Shown here: positions 22,351 to 32,338 of the stretch, piece by piece
Position numbering within the stretch: the stretch's first letter is position 1
Layout of the letters: every line of letters begins with the position of its first letter
Position numbers and translations under genes: made by a program
NCBI RefSeq assembly: GCF_029081005.1
Contig: NZ_JAJQTQ010000004.1
Coordinates: forward strand, 160,402 to 224,401
Source: Halomonas elongata
GTDB taxonomy: Bacteria > Pseudomonadota > Gammaproteobacteria > Pseudomonadales > Halomonadaceae
Direction: 5' to 3'
Length of the DNA: 64,000 nt
The notes under the pieces: generated by a model
Seen by the model: the letters and a program-made list of their open reading frames with translations, nothing else
Databases searched by the model: none
Told to the model about the DNA's origin: nothing

Positions 22351-22823
22351 ACAAGGTCCCGATGACCGTCGTCGGTGAGCAGCGTCTTCGCGATGAGCTC
22401 GAACACCTCAAGAGCGAGGCGCGGCCCAATGTCATCGCCGCCATCGCCGAGGCGCGCGAGCACGGCGACCTCAAGGAGAACGCCGAGTACCATGCCGCTC
22501 GCGAGCAGCAAGGCTTCATCGAAGGTCGGATTCAGGAGATCGAAGGCAAGCTCTCCAACGCACAGGTCATCGATGTCACCAAGCTTCCCAAGACCGGCAA
22601 GGTGATCTTCGGGGTGACGGTGGAGCTGATCAATCTGGATAACGACGAGGAAGTGACCTATCGCATCGTCGGCGAGGACGAGGCCGACATCAAGTCGGGC
22701 CGGATCTCCGTCACCTCGCCCATCGCCCGCGCCCTGATCGGCAAGGAAGAAGGCGAGGTGGTGCTGGTGCGTACCCCGGGCGGCGATGTCGAGTACGAGA
22801 TCGGCGGCGTGGAGCACCTCTGA
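22347..22823 (+). CDS. greA: Transcription elongation factor GreA
   Basis: GreA rescues backtracked RNA polymerase by stimulating transcript cleavage through the secondary channel. The 158-residue product has the N-terminal coiled coil with the acidic tip ([19 protein letters not shown]) and the C-terminal FKBP-like domain ([37 protein letters not shown] block, split across residues about 105-140). It overlaps carB by 4 bp, as in Pseudomonas. It is followed by a strong terminator. Confidence 0.97.
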
Positions 22824-22851
22824 CCCCAGCTCGAAGCCTTAAGCTGGAAGA

Positions 22852-22885
22852 AAAACACCCCCGCAGCGCCGCTGCGGGGGTGTTT
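22852..22885 (+). terminator. Rho-independent terminator after greA
   Basis: AAACACCCCCGCAGCG pairs with CGCTGCGGGGGTGTTT, nearly without a loop, and T-residues follow. It ends the carAB-greA unit and, being symmetric with A and T ends, could also stop yhbY transcription from the other side. Confidence 0.88.
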
Positions 22886-22940
22886 CGATTTCTGAAGCTG
22901 TTGATCCTGCTGGGCTTCCAGCTTCCAGCTCGCGCGAAGC

Positions 22941-23267
22941 TCAGCGCCGGCCGTGGTGGTTCTCGAAGCGTTTGATGTTGGAGAGCTTCGGGTTGACCCT
23001 GGGGTTGTGGCGATAGAGCAGGGCGACCTTGCCGATCTTCTGGATCAGTTCGGCGCCGCTGGCGTCGAGCAGTTCATCGATCATGGCGGTGCGGTCGTCG
23101 CGCTCGGGCAGGGCCAGTTTGACCTTGATCAGCTCATGGTCGCTGAGGGCACGGTCCAGTTCGGCGACCACGCCTTCGGATATCCCGTTTTCCGACACCG
23201 TGACCACGGGGTCGAGGTGATGGCCGATGCTGCGAAATGCTTTCTTTTGTGCCTGTGACAAGCTCAT
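22941..23267 (-). CDS. yhbY: Ribosome-assembly RNA-binding protein YhbY (CRM domain)
   Basis: The 108-residue protein is a single CRM domain, a fold that binds pre-50S ribosomal RNA. It shows the opening [32 protein letters not shown] block (residues about 2-30), [14 protein letters not shown], and the [19 protein letters not shown] motif with the GXXG-like loop region. It is divergent from rlmE, as in most gammaproteobacteria where it lies beside the ftsJ-ftsH pair. Confidence 0.94.
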   Translation of the reverse strand: MSLSQAQKKAFRSIGHHLDPVVTVSENGISEGVVAELDRALSDHELIKVKLALPERDDRTAMIDELLDASGAELIQKIGKVALLYRHNPRVNPKLSNIKRFENHHGRR

Positions 23268-23447
23268 GGTATCTTGATTCTTCCCGGTTGGCGCGCTGCG
23301 CGTATGGTACGGCGTATCGCGTCGCGGCGAAACCGCCGCGCCTCGTTATTCTCCCGAGTCGCCGGGCCCGCAGGTCAGCACCTCGTCCCAGGTCATTCCG
23401 GAATTCGCTCGACCGCCCGACATCCAGTTCATTCTACAGGTGATGCC

Positions 23448-24110
23448 GTGGCATCTTCCCATGATTCCCGCGCCAAGGGCGCCGGTCGAAACGGCTCCCG
23501 AAAGCGCCGTGCCGGTTGGCTCAAGGAGCACTTCGATGATCGTTATGTCCAGCAGAGCTGGCAGGACGGTTATCGCAGCCGGGCCAGCTATAAACTGCTG
23601 GCCCTCGATGAGAAGGACAAGCTGCTGCGCGCCGGCATGACGGTGATCGACCTCGGGGCGGCGCCCGGCGGGTGGAGCCAGGTCGCCGCGGAGAAGGTCG
23701 GCGACGAGGGCCTGGTGATCGCTTCCGATATTCTCGAAATGGACGCCCTGGCCGGGGTCGATTTCGTGCAAGGGGATTTTACCGAGGAAAGCGTGCTCGA
23801 GGAGATCCTGGGGCGGCTCGAAAATCGCCCGGTGGACCTTGTGATGTCGGACATGGCCCCCAATATGAGTGGTATGGCGGCCATCGACCAGCCACAGGCC
23901 ATGTACCTGGTGGAGCTGGCCCTGGATCTGGCGCGCCAGACCCTGTCGCCCGGTGGTGTGTTCCTGGCCAAGGTGTTTCAGGGCGAAGGGTTCGATGCTT
24001 ACCTGAAGGAGCTGCGCGGCAGCTTCAAGCGGGTAGTGACACGCAAGCCGGAGGCCTCGCGGGCGCGTTCCCGTGAGGTGTATCTGCTGGCAGAAGGTTT
24101 TCGCGGCTGA
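23448..24110 (+). CDS. rlmE: 23S rRNA 2'-O-methyltransferase RlmE (FtsJ/RrmJ)
   Basis: RlmE methylates U2552 of 23S rRNA in the 50S subunit using S-adenosylmethionine. The 220-residue product has a basic N-terminus, the SAM-binding motif [13 protein letters not shown], the catalytic Asp region [10 protein letters not shown], the catalytic Lys in LAKVFQG and the Glu in SREVYLLA, so the K-D-K-E set appears complete. I chose the GTG at 23448: AGGTGA precedes it and the product then has normal length. The frame is open a further 58 codons upstream without family support. ftsH follows in the same direction after 218 bp. Confidence 0.93.
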   Translation: MASSHDSRAKGAGRNGSRKRRAGWLKEHFDDRYVQQSWQDGYRSRASYKLLALDEKDKLLRAGMTVIDLGAAPGGWSQVAAEKVGDEGLVIASDILEMDALAGVDFVQGDFTEESVLEEILGRLENRPVDLVMSDMAPNMSGMAAIDQPQAMYLVELALDLARQTLSPGGVFLAKVFQGEGFDAYLKELRGSFKRVVTRKPEASRARSREVYLLAEGFRG

Positions 24111-24328
24111 GCCGGCCTGCAAGGCGCGGCTGGGCTGCGGGGTGTGACGATCTGTTCCATAGACTGGGGCTAACGGTGCGATGGCCGGACACGGCGGCGC
24201 AAGTATGCCACAGTGGGCAGTAACGGAGTGGACCGAGGTCCGCGTCCTGGCTGAACATGTGCTCCTGATGTAGTGTCGAAGCACCAGGCGCATTCGGCCG
24301 ACGGATTCTTGCAATTGAGGGTAGTCCC

Positions 24329-26305
24329 TTGAACGATATGGCGAAGAACCTGATTCTGTGGTTGGTCATCGCGGCGGTGTTGCTGACGGTGTTCAACAAT
24401 TTCAGTGTCGATAACGCACCGCAGACGATGAACTATTCACAGTTCGTCGAGCAGGTGCAGAACGAGCGCGTCGATAGCGTGACCATCGATGGTTATACGA
24501 TCACCGGTCAGCGCACCGATGGCTCCCAGTTCCAGACCATTCGGCCGGCGGCGGAAGATCCCAAGCTGATGGATGATCTGCTGGCCCATGACGTGACCGT
24601 GGTCGGCAAGGAGCCGGAGCAGCAGAGCCTGTGGACGCGGTTGCTGATCGCCAGCTTCCCGATTCTGTTGATTCTGGGCATCTTCATCTTCTTCATGCGC
24701 CAGATGCAGGGCGGTGGAAGTGGCAAGGGCGGGCCGATGAGTTTCGGCAAGTCCAAGGCCAAGCTGCTTTCCCAGGATCAGATCAAGACCACCTTCGCCG
24801 ATGTCGCCGGGTGCGACGAGGCCAAGGAAGAGGTCGAGGAGCTTGTCGACTTCCTGCGTGACCCGACCAAGTTCCAGCGCCTGGGGGGTACCATTCCCCG
24901 GGGCGTGCTGATGGTCGGCCCCCCCGGGACCGGCAAGACGCTGCTCGCCAAGTCGATCGCCGGCGAGGCCAGTGTGCCCTTCTTCTCGATTTCAGGTTCC
25001 GACTTCGTGGAGATGTTCGTCGGTGTCGGCGCATCTCGTGTGCGCGACATGTTCGAGCAGGCCAAGAAGCAGGCACCGTGCATTATCTTCATCGACGAGA
25101 TCGACGCCGTGGGCCGCTCCCGCGGTGCCGGCATGGGGGGTGGCAACGACGAGCGCGAGCAGACCCTGAACCAGCTGCTGGTGGAGATGGATGGCTTCGA
25201 GCCCAATGAAGGCATCATCGTCATCGCCGCGACCAACCGTCCGGACGTGCTGGACCCGGCGCTGCTGCGTCCGGGACGTTTCGACCGTCAGGTCACCGTG
25301 CCGTTGCCCGATATCCGCGGGCGCGAGCATATCCTCAACGTGCACCTGCGCAAGGTGCCGCTGGCCGACGACGTCAAGCCGACCTACATCGCGCGTGGTA
25401 CCCCCGGCTTCTCCGGTGCCGATCTGGCCAACTTGGTCAACGAGGCGGCGCTGTTCGCGGCGCGCGGCAACAAGCGCCTGGTGAGCATGGACGAGCTGGA
25501 AATGGCCAAGGACAAGATCATGATGGGCTCCGAGCGGCGCTCCATGGTCATGACCGAGAAGGACAAGCTCAACACCGCCTATCACGAGTCGGGACACGCC
25601 ATCATCGGTCTGGTGATGCCGGAGCATGACCCGGTCTACAAGGTCACCATCATTCCTCGTGGCCGAGCGCTGGGCGTGACCATGTTCCTGCCCGAGGAAG
25701 ATCGCTACAGCCTGTCGCGTCAGCAGATCATCAGCCAGATCTGCTCGCTGTTCGGCGGCCGTATCGCCGAGGAGATGACGCTCGGGCCGAACGGTGTGAC
25801 GACCGGTGCCTCCAATGACATCAAGCGTGCCACGGAGCTGGCGCACAACATGGTGGCCAAGTGGGGCCTGTCCGAGGAGATGGGGCCGATCATGTACGAC
25901 GAGGACGAGTCGCACCAGTTCCTCGGCGGCGGTAGCCAGGGCGGCATGCTGAAGTCCGGCGAGACCACGACTCGGCTCGACAAGGAAGTGCGTCGGATCA
26001 TCGACGATTGCTATAACCAGGCGAAGCAGATTCTCGAGGATAACCGTGACAAGCTGGACGCCATGGCCGAGGCACTGGTCAAGTTCGAGACCATTGACGC
26101 CAATCAGCTCCGGGACATCATGGAAGGGCGCGACCCACGGCCTCCGGAAGATTGGGAGGATGACGGTTCCGGCGGCGGTTCGCCGGTGACCGGCTCCGGC
26201 GATGAGTCCAAGTCTTCCGAAGCCTCCGATGATGGCGATGGGGGGGATGAGGAAACGCCAAGGCGTCGCCCCTCCGACCCCCTGGGCGGCCCCGCCGGGA
26301 CCTGA
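24329..26305 (+). CDS. ftsH: Membrane-bound ATP-dependent zinc protease FtsH
   Basis: FtsH degrades misfolded membrane proteins and regulators such as sigma-32 and LpxC. The 658-residue product has an N-terminal transmembrane helix ([15 protein letters not shown]), a periplasmic segment, a second helix near residues 108-125, the AAA domain (Walker A GPPGTGKT at about 197, [11 protein letters not shown], second region of homology) and the protease site HESGH at about 419. I chose the TTG at 24329 (MNDMAKNL): GAGGG lies 9 bp upstream, whereas the ATG at 24338 has no ribosome site. Pseudomonas FtsH begins with the same residues. The C-terminus is a low-complexity acidic tail. Confidence 0.96.
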   Translation: MNDMAKNLILWLVIAAVLLTVFNNFSVDNAPQTMNYSQFVEQVQNERVDSVTIDGYTITGQRTDGSQFQTIRPAAEDPKLMDDLLAHDVTVVGKEPEQQSLWTRLLIASFPILLILGIFIFFMRQMQGGGSGKGGPMSFGKSKAKLLSQDQIKTTFADVAGCDEAKEEVEELVDFLRDPTKFQRLGGTIPRGVLMVGPPGTGKTLLAKSIAGEASVPFFSISGSDFVEMFVGVGASRVRDMFEQAKKQAPCIIFIDEIDAVGRSRGAGMGGGNDEREQTLNQLLVEMDGFEPNEGIIVIAATNRPDVLDPALLRPGRFDRQVTVPLPDIRGREHILNVHLRKVPLADDVKPTYIARGTPGFSGADLANLVNEAALFAARGNKRLVSMDELEMAKDKIMMGSERRSMVMTEKDKLNTAYHESGHAIIGLVMPEHDPVYKVTIIPRGRALGVTMFLPEEDRYSLSRQQIISQICSLFGGRIAEEMTLGPNGVTTGASNDIKRATELAHNMVAKWGLSEEMGPIMYDEDESHQFLGGGSQGGMLKSGETTTRLDKEVRRIIDDCYNQAKQILEDNRDKLDAMAEALVKFETIDANQLRDIMEGRDPRPPEDWEDDGSGGGSPVTGSGDESKSSEASDDGDGGDEETPRRRPSDPLGGPAGT

Positions 26306-26399
26306 TCCCCGTGGCGCCCGCCCCCGTTGAGTTCCAGGCGCCCCACGGGGCGCCTTCGTCGTAGAGGGCTCTGGCCCGGTACCCGATGTTCCCAGGACG

Positions 26400-27266
26400 A
26401 TGATGCAGACCACAGCCTCGAAACCCCTGCAGTGCGGCCGCCACCGGCTCGATCTTTCCTTCCCCCATGTGATGGGGATTCTCAACGTCACGCCCGATTC
26501 CTTCTCTGATGGTGGGCGCCATGTCGCCCTGGACGATGCCCTGGCCCGCGCCGAGCGGATGATCGCCGAAGGTGCCGCGATCATCGATGTGGGCGGGGAG
26601 TCGACCCGCCCCGGTGCGGCCGAGGTCTCGACCCAGCAGGAGCTGGACCGGGTGATCCCGGTAGTGGAAGCCCTGGTCCGCGAGCTCGATGCACTGGTGT
26701 CGGTGGATACCAGCACGCCGGAGGTGATGCACGAAGCCGCCGCTGCGGGGGCCGGTATGCTCAATGATGTGCGCAACTTGCGTCGCGATGGTGCGATGCG
26801 GGCCGCTGCCACCTCGGGGTTGCCGGTGTGTCTGATGCATATGCTCGGCGAGCCCGGCGACATGCAGGATTCGCCACACTATGATCGACCCGTGGAGGAA
26901 GCCGTGGCCGAGTTTCTCGAGTCGCGGGTGGCGGCCTGCGAAGCGGCAGGGTTGCGTCGCGAGCGTCTGTTGATCGATCCCGGATTTGGCTTTGCCAAGA
27001 CCGTCGAGCACAATCTACGGCTACTCAAGAACATGGAACGCCTGACCTCGCTGGCGTTGCCCATTCTGGTAGGCATGTCACGCAAGAGCATGATCGGCAA
27101 GGTGCTCGAGCGGCCGGTGGAAGAGCGCCTCTCCGGTGGGTTGGCGCTGTCCGCGCTGGCCGTGGAGCGAGGCGCGCGCATCCTTCGCGTGCATGATGTG
27201 GGGCCCCACGTGGACGCGGTGAACATGGCCTGGGCCGTACTCAAGGAAGGTTGTGACAATGACTAG
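26400..27266 (+). CDS. folP: Dihydropteroate synthase FolP
   Basis: FolP condenses p-aminobenzoate with dihydropterin pyrophosphate in folate synthesis and is the sulfonamide target. The 288-residue TIM-barrel protein has the two signature motifs [16 protein letters not shown] and [15 protein letters not shown], plus [15 protein letters not shown] and the C-terminal [10 protein letters not shown]. An ATG at 26403 is an equally possible start. It follows ftsH and overlaps glmM by 8 bp, the standard ftsH-folP-glmM order. Confidence 0.97.
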   Translation: MMQTTASKPLQCGRHRLDLSFPHVMGILNVTPDSFSDGGRHVALDDALARAERMIAEGAAIIDVGGESTRPGAAEVSTQQELDRVIPVVEALVRELDALVSVDTSTPEVMHEAAAAGAGMLNDVRNLRRDGAMRAAATSGLPVCLMHMLGEPGDMQDSPHYDRPVEEAVAEFLESRVAACEAAGLRRERLLIDPGFGFAKTVEHNLRLLKNMERLTSLALPILVGMSRKSMIGKVLERPVEERLSGGLALSALAVERGARILRVHDVGPHVDAVNMAWAVLKEGCDND

Positions 27267-28608
27267 ACGTTATTTCGGTACCGATGGCATTCGCGGCACC
27301 GTCGGAGAGGCGCCCATCACCGCCGACTTCATGCTGAAGCTGGGTTGGGCCACCGGTCGGGTGTTGACGCGCGAATCCGGGCAGGCGCGGGTGCTGATCG
27401 GCAAGGACACGCGGATTTCCGGGTACATGTTCGAGTCGGCGCTGGAGGCCGGGCTGTCCGCCGCCGGCGTCGATGTCATCCTGCTCGGCCCGATGCCGAC
27501 GCCGGGCATCGCCTATTTGACGCGGACGTTCCGGGCCGATGCCGGCATCGTCATTTCGGCGTCCCATAATGCCTTCGCCGACAATGGCATCAAGTTCTTC
27601 TCGGCGGAGGGCGTCAAGCTGCCCGATGCCGTCGAAGCGCGTATCGAGGCGATGCTCGACGAGCCGTTGACCACGGTGGCACCGCATGAGCTGGGCAAGG
27701 CGCGACGGGTCGATGATGCCGCCGGCCGTTATATCGAGTTCTGCAAGTCGACCATTCCGGACCGGGTCGATCTGCACGGGCTGCGGATGGTCGTCGACTG
27801 CGCCCATGGTGCCACTTATCACATCGCGCCCAGCGTGTTTCGTGAGCTGGGCGCCGATGTCAGTCTGATCGGTGCCAATCCCGACGGACTCAATATCAAT
27901 CACGAGGTCGGCTCCACTCAACCGGCGGCGCTGCGCGCCGCGGTCATCCGCGAGGGAGCGGATCTGGGGGTGGCGTTCGATGGCGATGGTGATCGTGTCC
28001 TGCTGGTGGATGCCGAGGGGCGCGAGGTCGATGGCGACGACATCCTCTACATGATTGCCCGGGACCGCCATGCGCGAGGCGAGCTCGGAGGGGGAGTCGT
28101 CGGCACCCTGATGAGCAACTTCGGCCTGGCTGCAGCGCTCGAGACGATGGACATTCCTTTCGAGCGCGCCAAGGTCGGCGATCGTTACGTCATGGAACGC
28201 CTGGCTGCCAATGGCTGGCAACTGGGGGGGGAATCCTCGGGACATATCGTCTGTGGTCATGTACAGACCACCGGTGACGGTATCGTGTCGGCCCTGCAGG
28301 TGCTGTCGGTGATGGCACGCGAGGGGCGGGCGCTGAGCGAGCTGCTGGCAGGCCTGGAAAAAGCGCCCCAGGCGTTGATCAATGTGCGTCTGACGCCGGG
28401 CACCGATGCCCGGACGTTGATGGAAGATGCGGCCTTGCGGGACGCGGTGGCGGCCCTGGAGACCGAGCTCGACGATCAGGGGCGCGTGTTGCTTCGGCCT
28501 TCGGGAACCGAGCCGCTGATCCGTGTCATGGTCGAGGGTCGTCCTCATCTGAATGTTCAGCATCTGGCGCGTCGCCTGGCCGATGATGTCGAGAGCATGT
28601 TGTCTTGA
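27259..28608 (+). CDS. glmM: Phosphoglucosamine mutase GlmM
   Basis: GlmM converts glucosamine-6-phosphate to glucosamine-1-phosphate for UDP-GlcNAc and cell-wall synthesis. The 449-residue product has the start [13 protein letters not shown], the phosphoserine loop [15 protein letters not shown] (Ser102, as in E. coli), the metal-binding DGDGDR loop and the sugar-binding GGESSGHI motif. I chose the ATG at 27259 because AAGGAAGG lies 8 bp upstream; a GTG at 27253 is less likely. It overlaps folP, so translation is coupled. Confidence 0.97.
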   Translation: MTRRYFGTDGIRGTVGEAPITADFMLKLGWATGRVLTRESGQARVLIGKDTRISGYMFESALEAGLSAAGVDVILLGPMPTPGIAYLTRTFRADAGIVISASHNAFADNGIKFFSAEGVKLPDAVEARIEAMLDEPLTTVAPHELGKARRVDDAAGRYIEFCKSTIPDRVDLHGLRMVVDCAHGATYHIAPSVFRELGADVSLIGANPDGLNINHEVGSTQPAALRAAVIREGADLGVAFDGDGDRVLLVDAEGREVDGDDILYMIARDRHARGELGGGVVGTLMSNFGLAAALETMDIPFERAKVGDRYVMERLAANGWQLGGESSGHIVCGHVQTTGDGIVSALQVLSVMAREGRALSELLAGLEKAPQALINVRLTPGTDARTLMEDAALRDAVAALETELDDQGRVLLRPSGTEPLIRVMVEGRPHLNVQHLARRLADDVESMLS

Positions 28609-28656
28609 CAATGACGCTCCTATACCATTTCGGCCCACCTTGAAAGAGGATGTCTC

Positions 28657-29406
28657 ATGCCTACGCCGCTGATCGCCGGCAATTGGAAGATGAACGGTTC
28701 GCTGAACCTGGTCGAATCCTTCGGCCAGGCGCTCGCCGATGCCGACCTGCCGTCGCGTCTCGAGGTCGCGCTGATGGTGCCCTCCCCCTACCTGGAGCCT
28801 GCCGCCCGTGCCCTGGTAGGCTCTCGGGTGGTACTGGGCGGGCAGACGCTCAGTGACCAGCCTTCCGGCGCCTTCACCGGCGAGGTGAGCGGCGAGATGC
28901 TGCGTGACGTCGGGGCGAGCCTGGTGCTGGTCGGTCACTCCGAGCGCCGCACCCTGTTCGGCGAGGACGACTCGGCAGTGCTGGCGCGCGTGCGTCGCGC
29001 ACTGGAGGCCGGGCTCACGCCGGTGCTGTGCCTGGGGGAAACCCTGGAAGAGCGTGATGACGATCGTGGTGAAGCCGTGGTGATCGGGCAGCTGGAGGCG
29101 GTCCTGGATGAACTGCAGGCCGAGCAACGTAGCCGGCTGGTCATCGCCTACGAGCCGGTCTGGGCCATCGGCACCGGCCGTACCGCCAGTCCCGAGCAGG
29201 CGCAGGCTATCCACGCCGCGATCCGCCGCCGTCTTGCCCGTTATGATGACGCGCTCGCTGAAAAGGTGTCGTTGTTGTATGGCGGCAGCATGAAGGCCGA
29301 TAACGCCGCCGAACTGTTGGCCCAGCCGGATATCGACGGCGGCCTGGTGGGCGGTGCCTCCCTCAAGATCGATGATTTCCTAGCCATTTGTCAGTCAGCA
29401 GGTTGA
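28657..29406 (+). CDS. tpiA: Triose-phosphate isomerase TpiA
   Basis: TpiA interconverts dihydroxyacetone phosphate and glyceraldehyde-3-phosphate. The 249-residue TIM barrel has the substrate Lys motif GNWKMNG, the catalytic His in VGHSERR, the catalytic Glu in [15 protein letters not shown] and the phosphate-binding [20 protein letters not shown] precedes the start at 28657. It sits between glmM and secG, the normal gammaproteobacterial order, with secG 4 bp downstream. Confidence 0.98.
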   Translation: MPTPLIAGNWKMNGSLNLVESFGQALADADLPSRLEVALMVPSPYLEPAARALVGSRVVLGGQTLSDQPSGAFTGEVSGEMLRDVGASLVLVGHSERRTLFGEDDSAVLARVRRALEAGLTPVLCLGETLEERDDDRGEAVVIGQLEAVLDELQAEQRSRLVIAYEPVWAIGTGRTASPEQAQAIHAAIRRRLARYDDALAEKVSLLYGGSMKADNAAELLAQPDIDGGLVGGASLKIDDFLAICQSAG

Positions 29407-29410
29407 ATCC

Positions 29411-29776
29411 ATGCAAGTTGCCATTCTCATGATCCATGTGGCGATCGCCATCGCCCTGGTCGCCCTGATCCTGCTGCAGCAGGGCAAGGGGGCCGATGCC
29501 GGCGCTTCCTTCGGCGGCGGCGCCTCCCAGACCGTGTTCGGTTCCCGCGGCAGCGGCAGCTTCCTGTCTCGCGCGACCGCCGTGCTGGCGGCGGCCTTTT
29601 TCGCCACGTCCTTGACCCTGGCGTACTTCGCTTCCCAGGCAGGCGAGGCGCCGCAAGAAACGGGCATCCCCGATGCCGAAATGATCGAACAGCAGCAGAA
29701 TGCCGAGCCAGCCCTTGACGAAGGAAGCAATGGCGAGGATAATGCAGCGCCAGTGCTGGAGGAGGGCGGCAGTTGA
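29411..29776 (+). CDS. secG: Preprotein translocase subunit SecG
   Basis: SecG is the small accessory subunit of the SecYEG channel. The 121-residue protein has two hydrophobic helices ([19 protein letters not shown] and [18 protein letters not shown]) flanking the conserved cytoplasmic loop [24 protein letters not shown]. The acidic, Q/E-rich C-terminal tail is longer than in E. coli (110 residues), as often seen in halophilic relatives. tRNA-Leu follows 30 bp after its stop. Confidence 0.96.
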   Translation: MQVAILMIHVAIAIALVALILLQQGKGADAGASFGGGASQTVFGSRGSGSFLSRATAVLAAAFFATSLTLAYFASQAGEAPQETGIPDAEMIEQQQNAEPALDEGSNGEDNAAPVLEEGGS

Positions 29777-29806
29777 TGCCCTCGTTTTTGCCAGCCGTCC
29801 CCTGAT

Positions 29807-29893
29807 GCCGAAGTGGTGGAATTGGTAGACACGCTATCTTGAGGGGGTAGTGACCTTACGGTCGTGCGGGTTCAAGTCCCGCCTTCGGCACCA
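29807..29893 (+). tRNA. tRNA-Leu (anticodon GAG)
   Basis: The 87-nt class II tRNA has an acceptor stem GCCGAAG/CTTCGGC, D-arm GGTGGAATTGGTAGACAC, an anticodon loop TTGAGGG giving GAG, an extended variable arm, T-loop GGTTCAAGTCC and encoded CCA. It decodes CUU/CUC. The secG-tRNA-Leu(GAG) linkage is conserved in gammaproteobacteria. Confidence 0.97.
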
Positions 29894-29971
29894 TCTGAAA
29901 CCGACACGGTGAGAGACCTCGCCAAGGTGTCGGCCTCAGTAGCAGGATTGGCGAAGCGGTGCCATTGTGGC

Positions 29972-30000
29972 TTGACGTCAACAGGGTTCAAGCATACAAT
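29972..30000 (+). promoter_or_regulatory. Sigma-70 promoter of metY (tRNA-fMet/rimP operon)
   Basis: TTGACG (29972-29977) and TACAAT (29995-30000) are separated by exactly 17 bp. The predicted start lies about 10 bp before the initiator tRNA. Confidence 0.75.
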
Positions 30001-30016
30001 CACCGACCTAGATTGA

Positions 30017-30093
<77 letters not shown>

Positions 30094-30162
30094 TCTTCCT
30101 GGCAGGCATGCAGCGATGTTAGGGGCATGCCGGAGAGCCGAAGTGGTATACAGGTTTCTTGT

Positions 30163-30191
30163 AAAAGCCCCTTCCTGCGAAGGGGCTTTTT
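30163..30191 (+). terminator. Rho-independent terminator/attenuator after tRNA-fMet
   Basis: AAAAGCCCCTT and AAGGGGCTTTT form an 11-bp stem with a 6-base loop, followed by a T. It lies between the tRNA and rimP, so it probably separates most tRNA transcripts from the nusA operon, with partial read-through. Confidence 0.85.
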
Positions 30192-30314
30192 GTTAGCGGC
30201 CAGCCTGTCGGTCGAGACCGGCCGGTTGTCCCGAGGCAACGCCAATCAGCCACCTGACTTTCCTGTTCACTCCTGGCCAGGTGCCTGATGCAACGGCTGT
30301 AGGAGCTTTCTTCC

Positions 30315-30776
30315 ATGGCAACCAAGGATACTGCGCTGAAGGCGCTGATCGAGCCAGTGGTGACGGCCATGGGCTTCGAACTCTGGGGAATCGACTATCT
30401 GTCTCAGGGCAAGCACTCCCGGTTGGTGATCTTCATCGACCATTCCGAGGGTGTGGGCGTGGATGATTGCGCCGATGTCAGCCGCCAGGTCAGCGCGGTG
30501 CTGGATGTCGAGGACCCCATCGCCGGGGAGTATCGACTCGAGGTGTCGTCGCCCGGGATGGATCGGCCGTTGTTCACCCTCGAACAGTTCGAGCGTTATG
30601 CCGGCCACACGGTGGCTGTGAAGCTGCGTGCACCGTTCGACGGACGACGCAAGTTCCAGGGGTTGCTGGCCGGTATCGAAGGCGACGAGGTGCTGCTGCA
30701 GCTCGACGGCGAGGAATATTGCTTTCCCATCGAGAGCATCGATCAGGCGCGTATCGTGCCTCGGTTCGGTTCGTGA
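30315..30776 (+). CDS. rimP: Ribosome maturation factor RimP
   Basis: RimP assists assembly of the 30S subunit. The 153-residue product has the family blocks [52 protein letters not shown] central region and [15 protein letters not shown], followed by an SH3-like C-terminal domain. The start at 30315 gives [14 protein letters not shown]. It leads the conserved rimP-nusA-infB-rbfA-truB-rpsO-pnp operon. Confidence 0.96.
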   Translation: MATKDTALKALIEPVVTAMGFELWGIDYLSQGKHSRLVIFIDHSEGVGVDDCADVSRQVSAVLDVEDPIAGEYRLEVSSPGMDRPLFTLEQFERYAGHTVAVKLRAPFDGRRKFQGLLAGIEGDEVLLQLDGEEYCFPIESIDQARIVPRFGS

Positions 30777-30816
30777 TGTCGGTGCAAAAGGACGGGTTTT
30801 CTGGCGAGGCTAAGTC

Positions 30817-32310
30817 ATGAGTAAAGAGATTCTGGCGGTCGTCGATGCGATCTCCAATGAAAAGGGGGTCCCCCGCGAGGTGATTTTCGAGGCCGTCGAG
30901 GCCGCGCTGGCCAGCGCGTCTCGCAAGCGCTTCGAGGATGAAGAAGCCAGTGTGCGCGTTCGTATCAGTCGCGGCACCGGTGACTATGAAACCTTCCGGC
31001 GTTGGGAGGTGGTCGACGACGACGACTTCGATGGACCGGATGCCCAGATCAAGCTCTCTTTCGCCGAGCGTCGTGATCCGCCGCTGGGCCTGGGTGACGT
31101 GGTCGAGGAGCGGATCGAGAATGCCGCCTTCGGCCGGATCGCGGCCCAGACCGCCAAGCAGGTCATCGTGCAGAAAGTGCGCGAAGCCGAGCGCGCCGAG
31201 GTCGTGAGCCTCTACGCCGAGCGCGAGGGCGAGTTGGTGGCCGGTATCGTCAAGAAGACGACACGTGATGGCCTGATCATTGACCTGGGCGACAACGCTG
31301 AGGCGTTCTTGCCGCGCAGCGAGATGATTCCCGGCGAGCGCTACCGCATGAACGAGCGGGTACGTGCCTTGCTGACCAAGGTCGATCCCGAGGCGCGCGG
31401 CGCCCAGTTGATCCTGTCCCGGACCTGTCCGGAACTGATCATCGAGCTGTTCAAGATCGAGGTTCCCGAGATCGCCGAGCAGCTCATCGAAATCAAGGGT
31501 GCTGCCCGGGACCCCGGGTCGCGCGCCAAGATTGCGGTCAAGACCAATGACCGTCGTATCGACCCGGTGGGCGCTTGCGTCGGCATGCGCGGCTCTCGGG
31601 TCCAGGCGGTATCCACCGAGCTGCAGAACGAACGGGTGGATATCGTGCTGTGGGACGATAACCCGGCCCAGTTGGTGATCAACGCCATGGCGCCGGCGGA
31701 TGTCGCCTCTATCCTTGTCGATGAAGACGCTCACGCCATGGACGTGGCCGTCGGCGAGGACAATCTGGCCCAGGCCATCGGCCGCAGCGGTCAGAACGTG
31801 CGTTTGGCTTCCGAGCTCACCGGCTGGCGTCTCAACGTCATGACCGAGGCCGAGGCTGAAAACAAGCGCGATCAGGAGATCGATAGCCTGGTCGAACACT
31901 TCATTCAGCATCTGGACGTCGACGACGACGTGGCGCGTCTGTTGGTCGACGAGGGCTTCACGTCCCTCGAAGAAGTCGCCTACGTCCCGGTGGAAGAAAT
32001 GCTGGAGATCGAGGAGTTCGAAGAAGAACTCATCGAGGAGCTGCGCGCTCGCGCCAAGGACGAGTTGTTGAACCTGGCCATCGCCTCCGAGGAAGAGCTC
32101 GATGGCGCCCAGCCGGCCGACGACCTGCTGGCGATGGACGGCATGGAGCGCCACCTGGCCTTCATCCTGGCCAGTCGGGGCATCGTCACCATGGAGGATC
32201 TCGCCGAACAGTCCGTCGATGATCTGACCGACATCGAGGAACTGGACGACGAGCGCGCCGCGTCACTGATCATGACCGCCCGCGCGCCATGGTTCGAGAG
32301 CGAACAGTAA
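30817..32310 (+). CDS. nusA: Transcription termination/antitermination protein NusA
   Basis: NusA binds RNA polymerase and modulates pausing, termination and rrn antitermination. The 497-residue product has the N-terminal polymerase-binding domain ([19 protein letters not shown]), an S1 domain ([29 protein letters not shown], residues about 138-200), two KH domains ([39 protein letters not shown]) and two acidic C-terminal repeats (about 365-490), as in E. coli (495 residues). Confidence 0.98.
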   Translation: MSKEILAVVDAISNEKGVPREVIFEAVEAALASASRKRFEDEEASVRVRISRGTGDYETFRRWEVVDDDDFDGPDAQIKLSFAERRDPPLGLGDVVEERIENAAFGRIAAQTAKQVIVQKVREAERAEVVSLYAEREGELVAGIVKKTTRDGLIIDLGDNAEAFLPRSEMIPGERYRMNERVRALLTKVDPEARGAQLILSRTCPELIIELFKIEVPEIAEQLIEIKGAARDPGSRAKIAVKTNDRRIDPVGACVGMRGSRVQAVSTELQNERVDIVLWDDNPAQLVINAMAPADVASILVDEDAHAMDVAVGEDNLAQAIGRSGQNVRLASELTGWRLNVMTEAEAENKRDQEIDSLVEHFIQHLDVDDDVARLLVDEGFTSLEEVAYVPVEEMLEIEEFEEELIEELRARAKDELLNLAIASEEELDGAQPADDLLAMDGMERHLAFILASRGIVTMEDLAEQSVDDLTDIEELDDERAASLIMTARAPWFESEQ

Positions 32311-32338
32311 CACGGGTCACGGGCTGAGGAGGGTCGTA

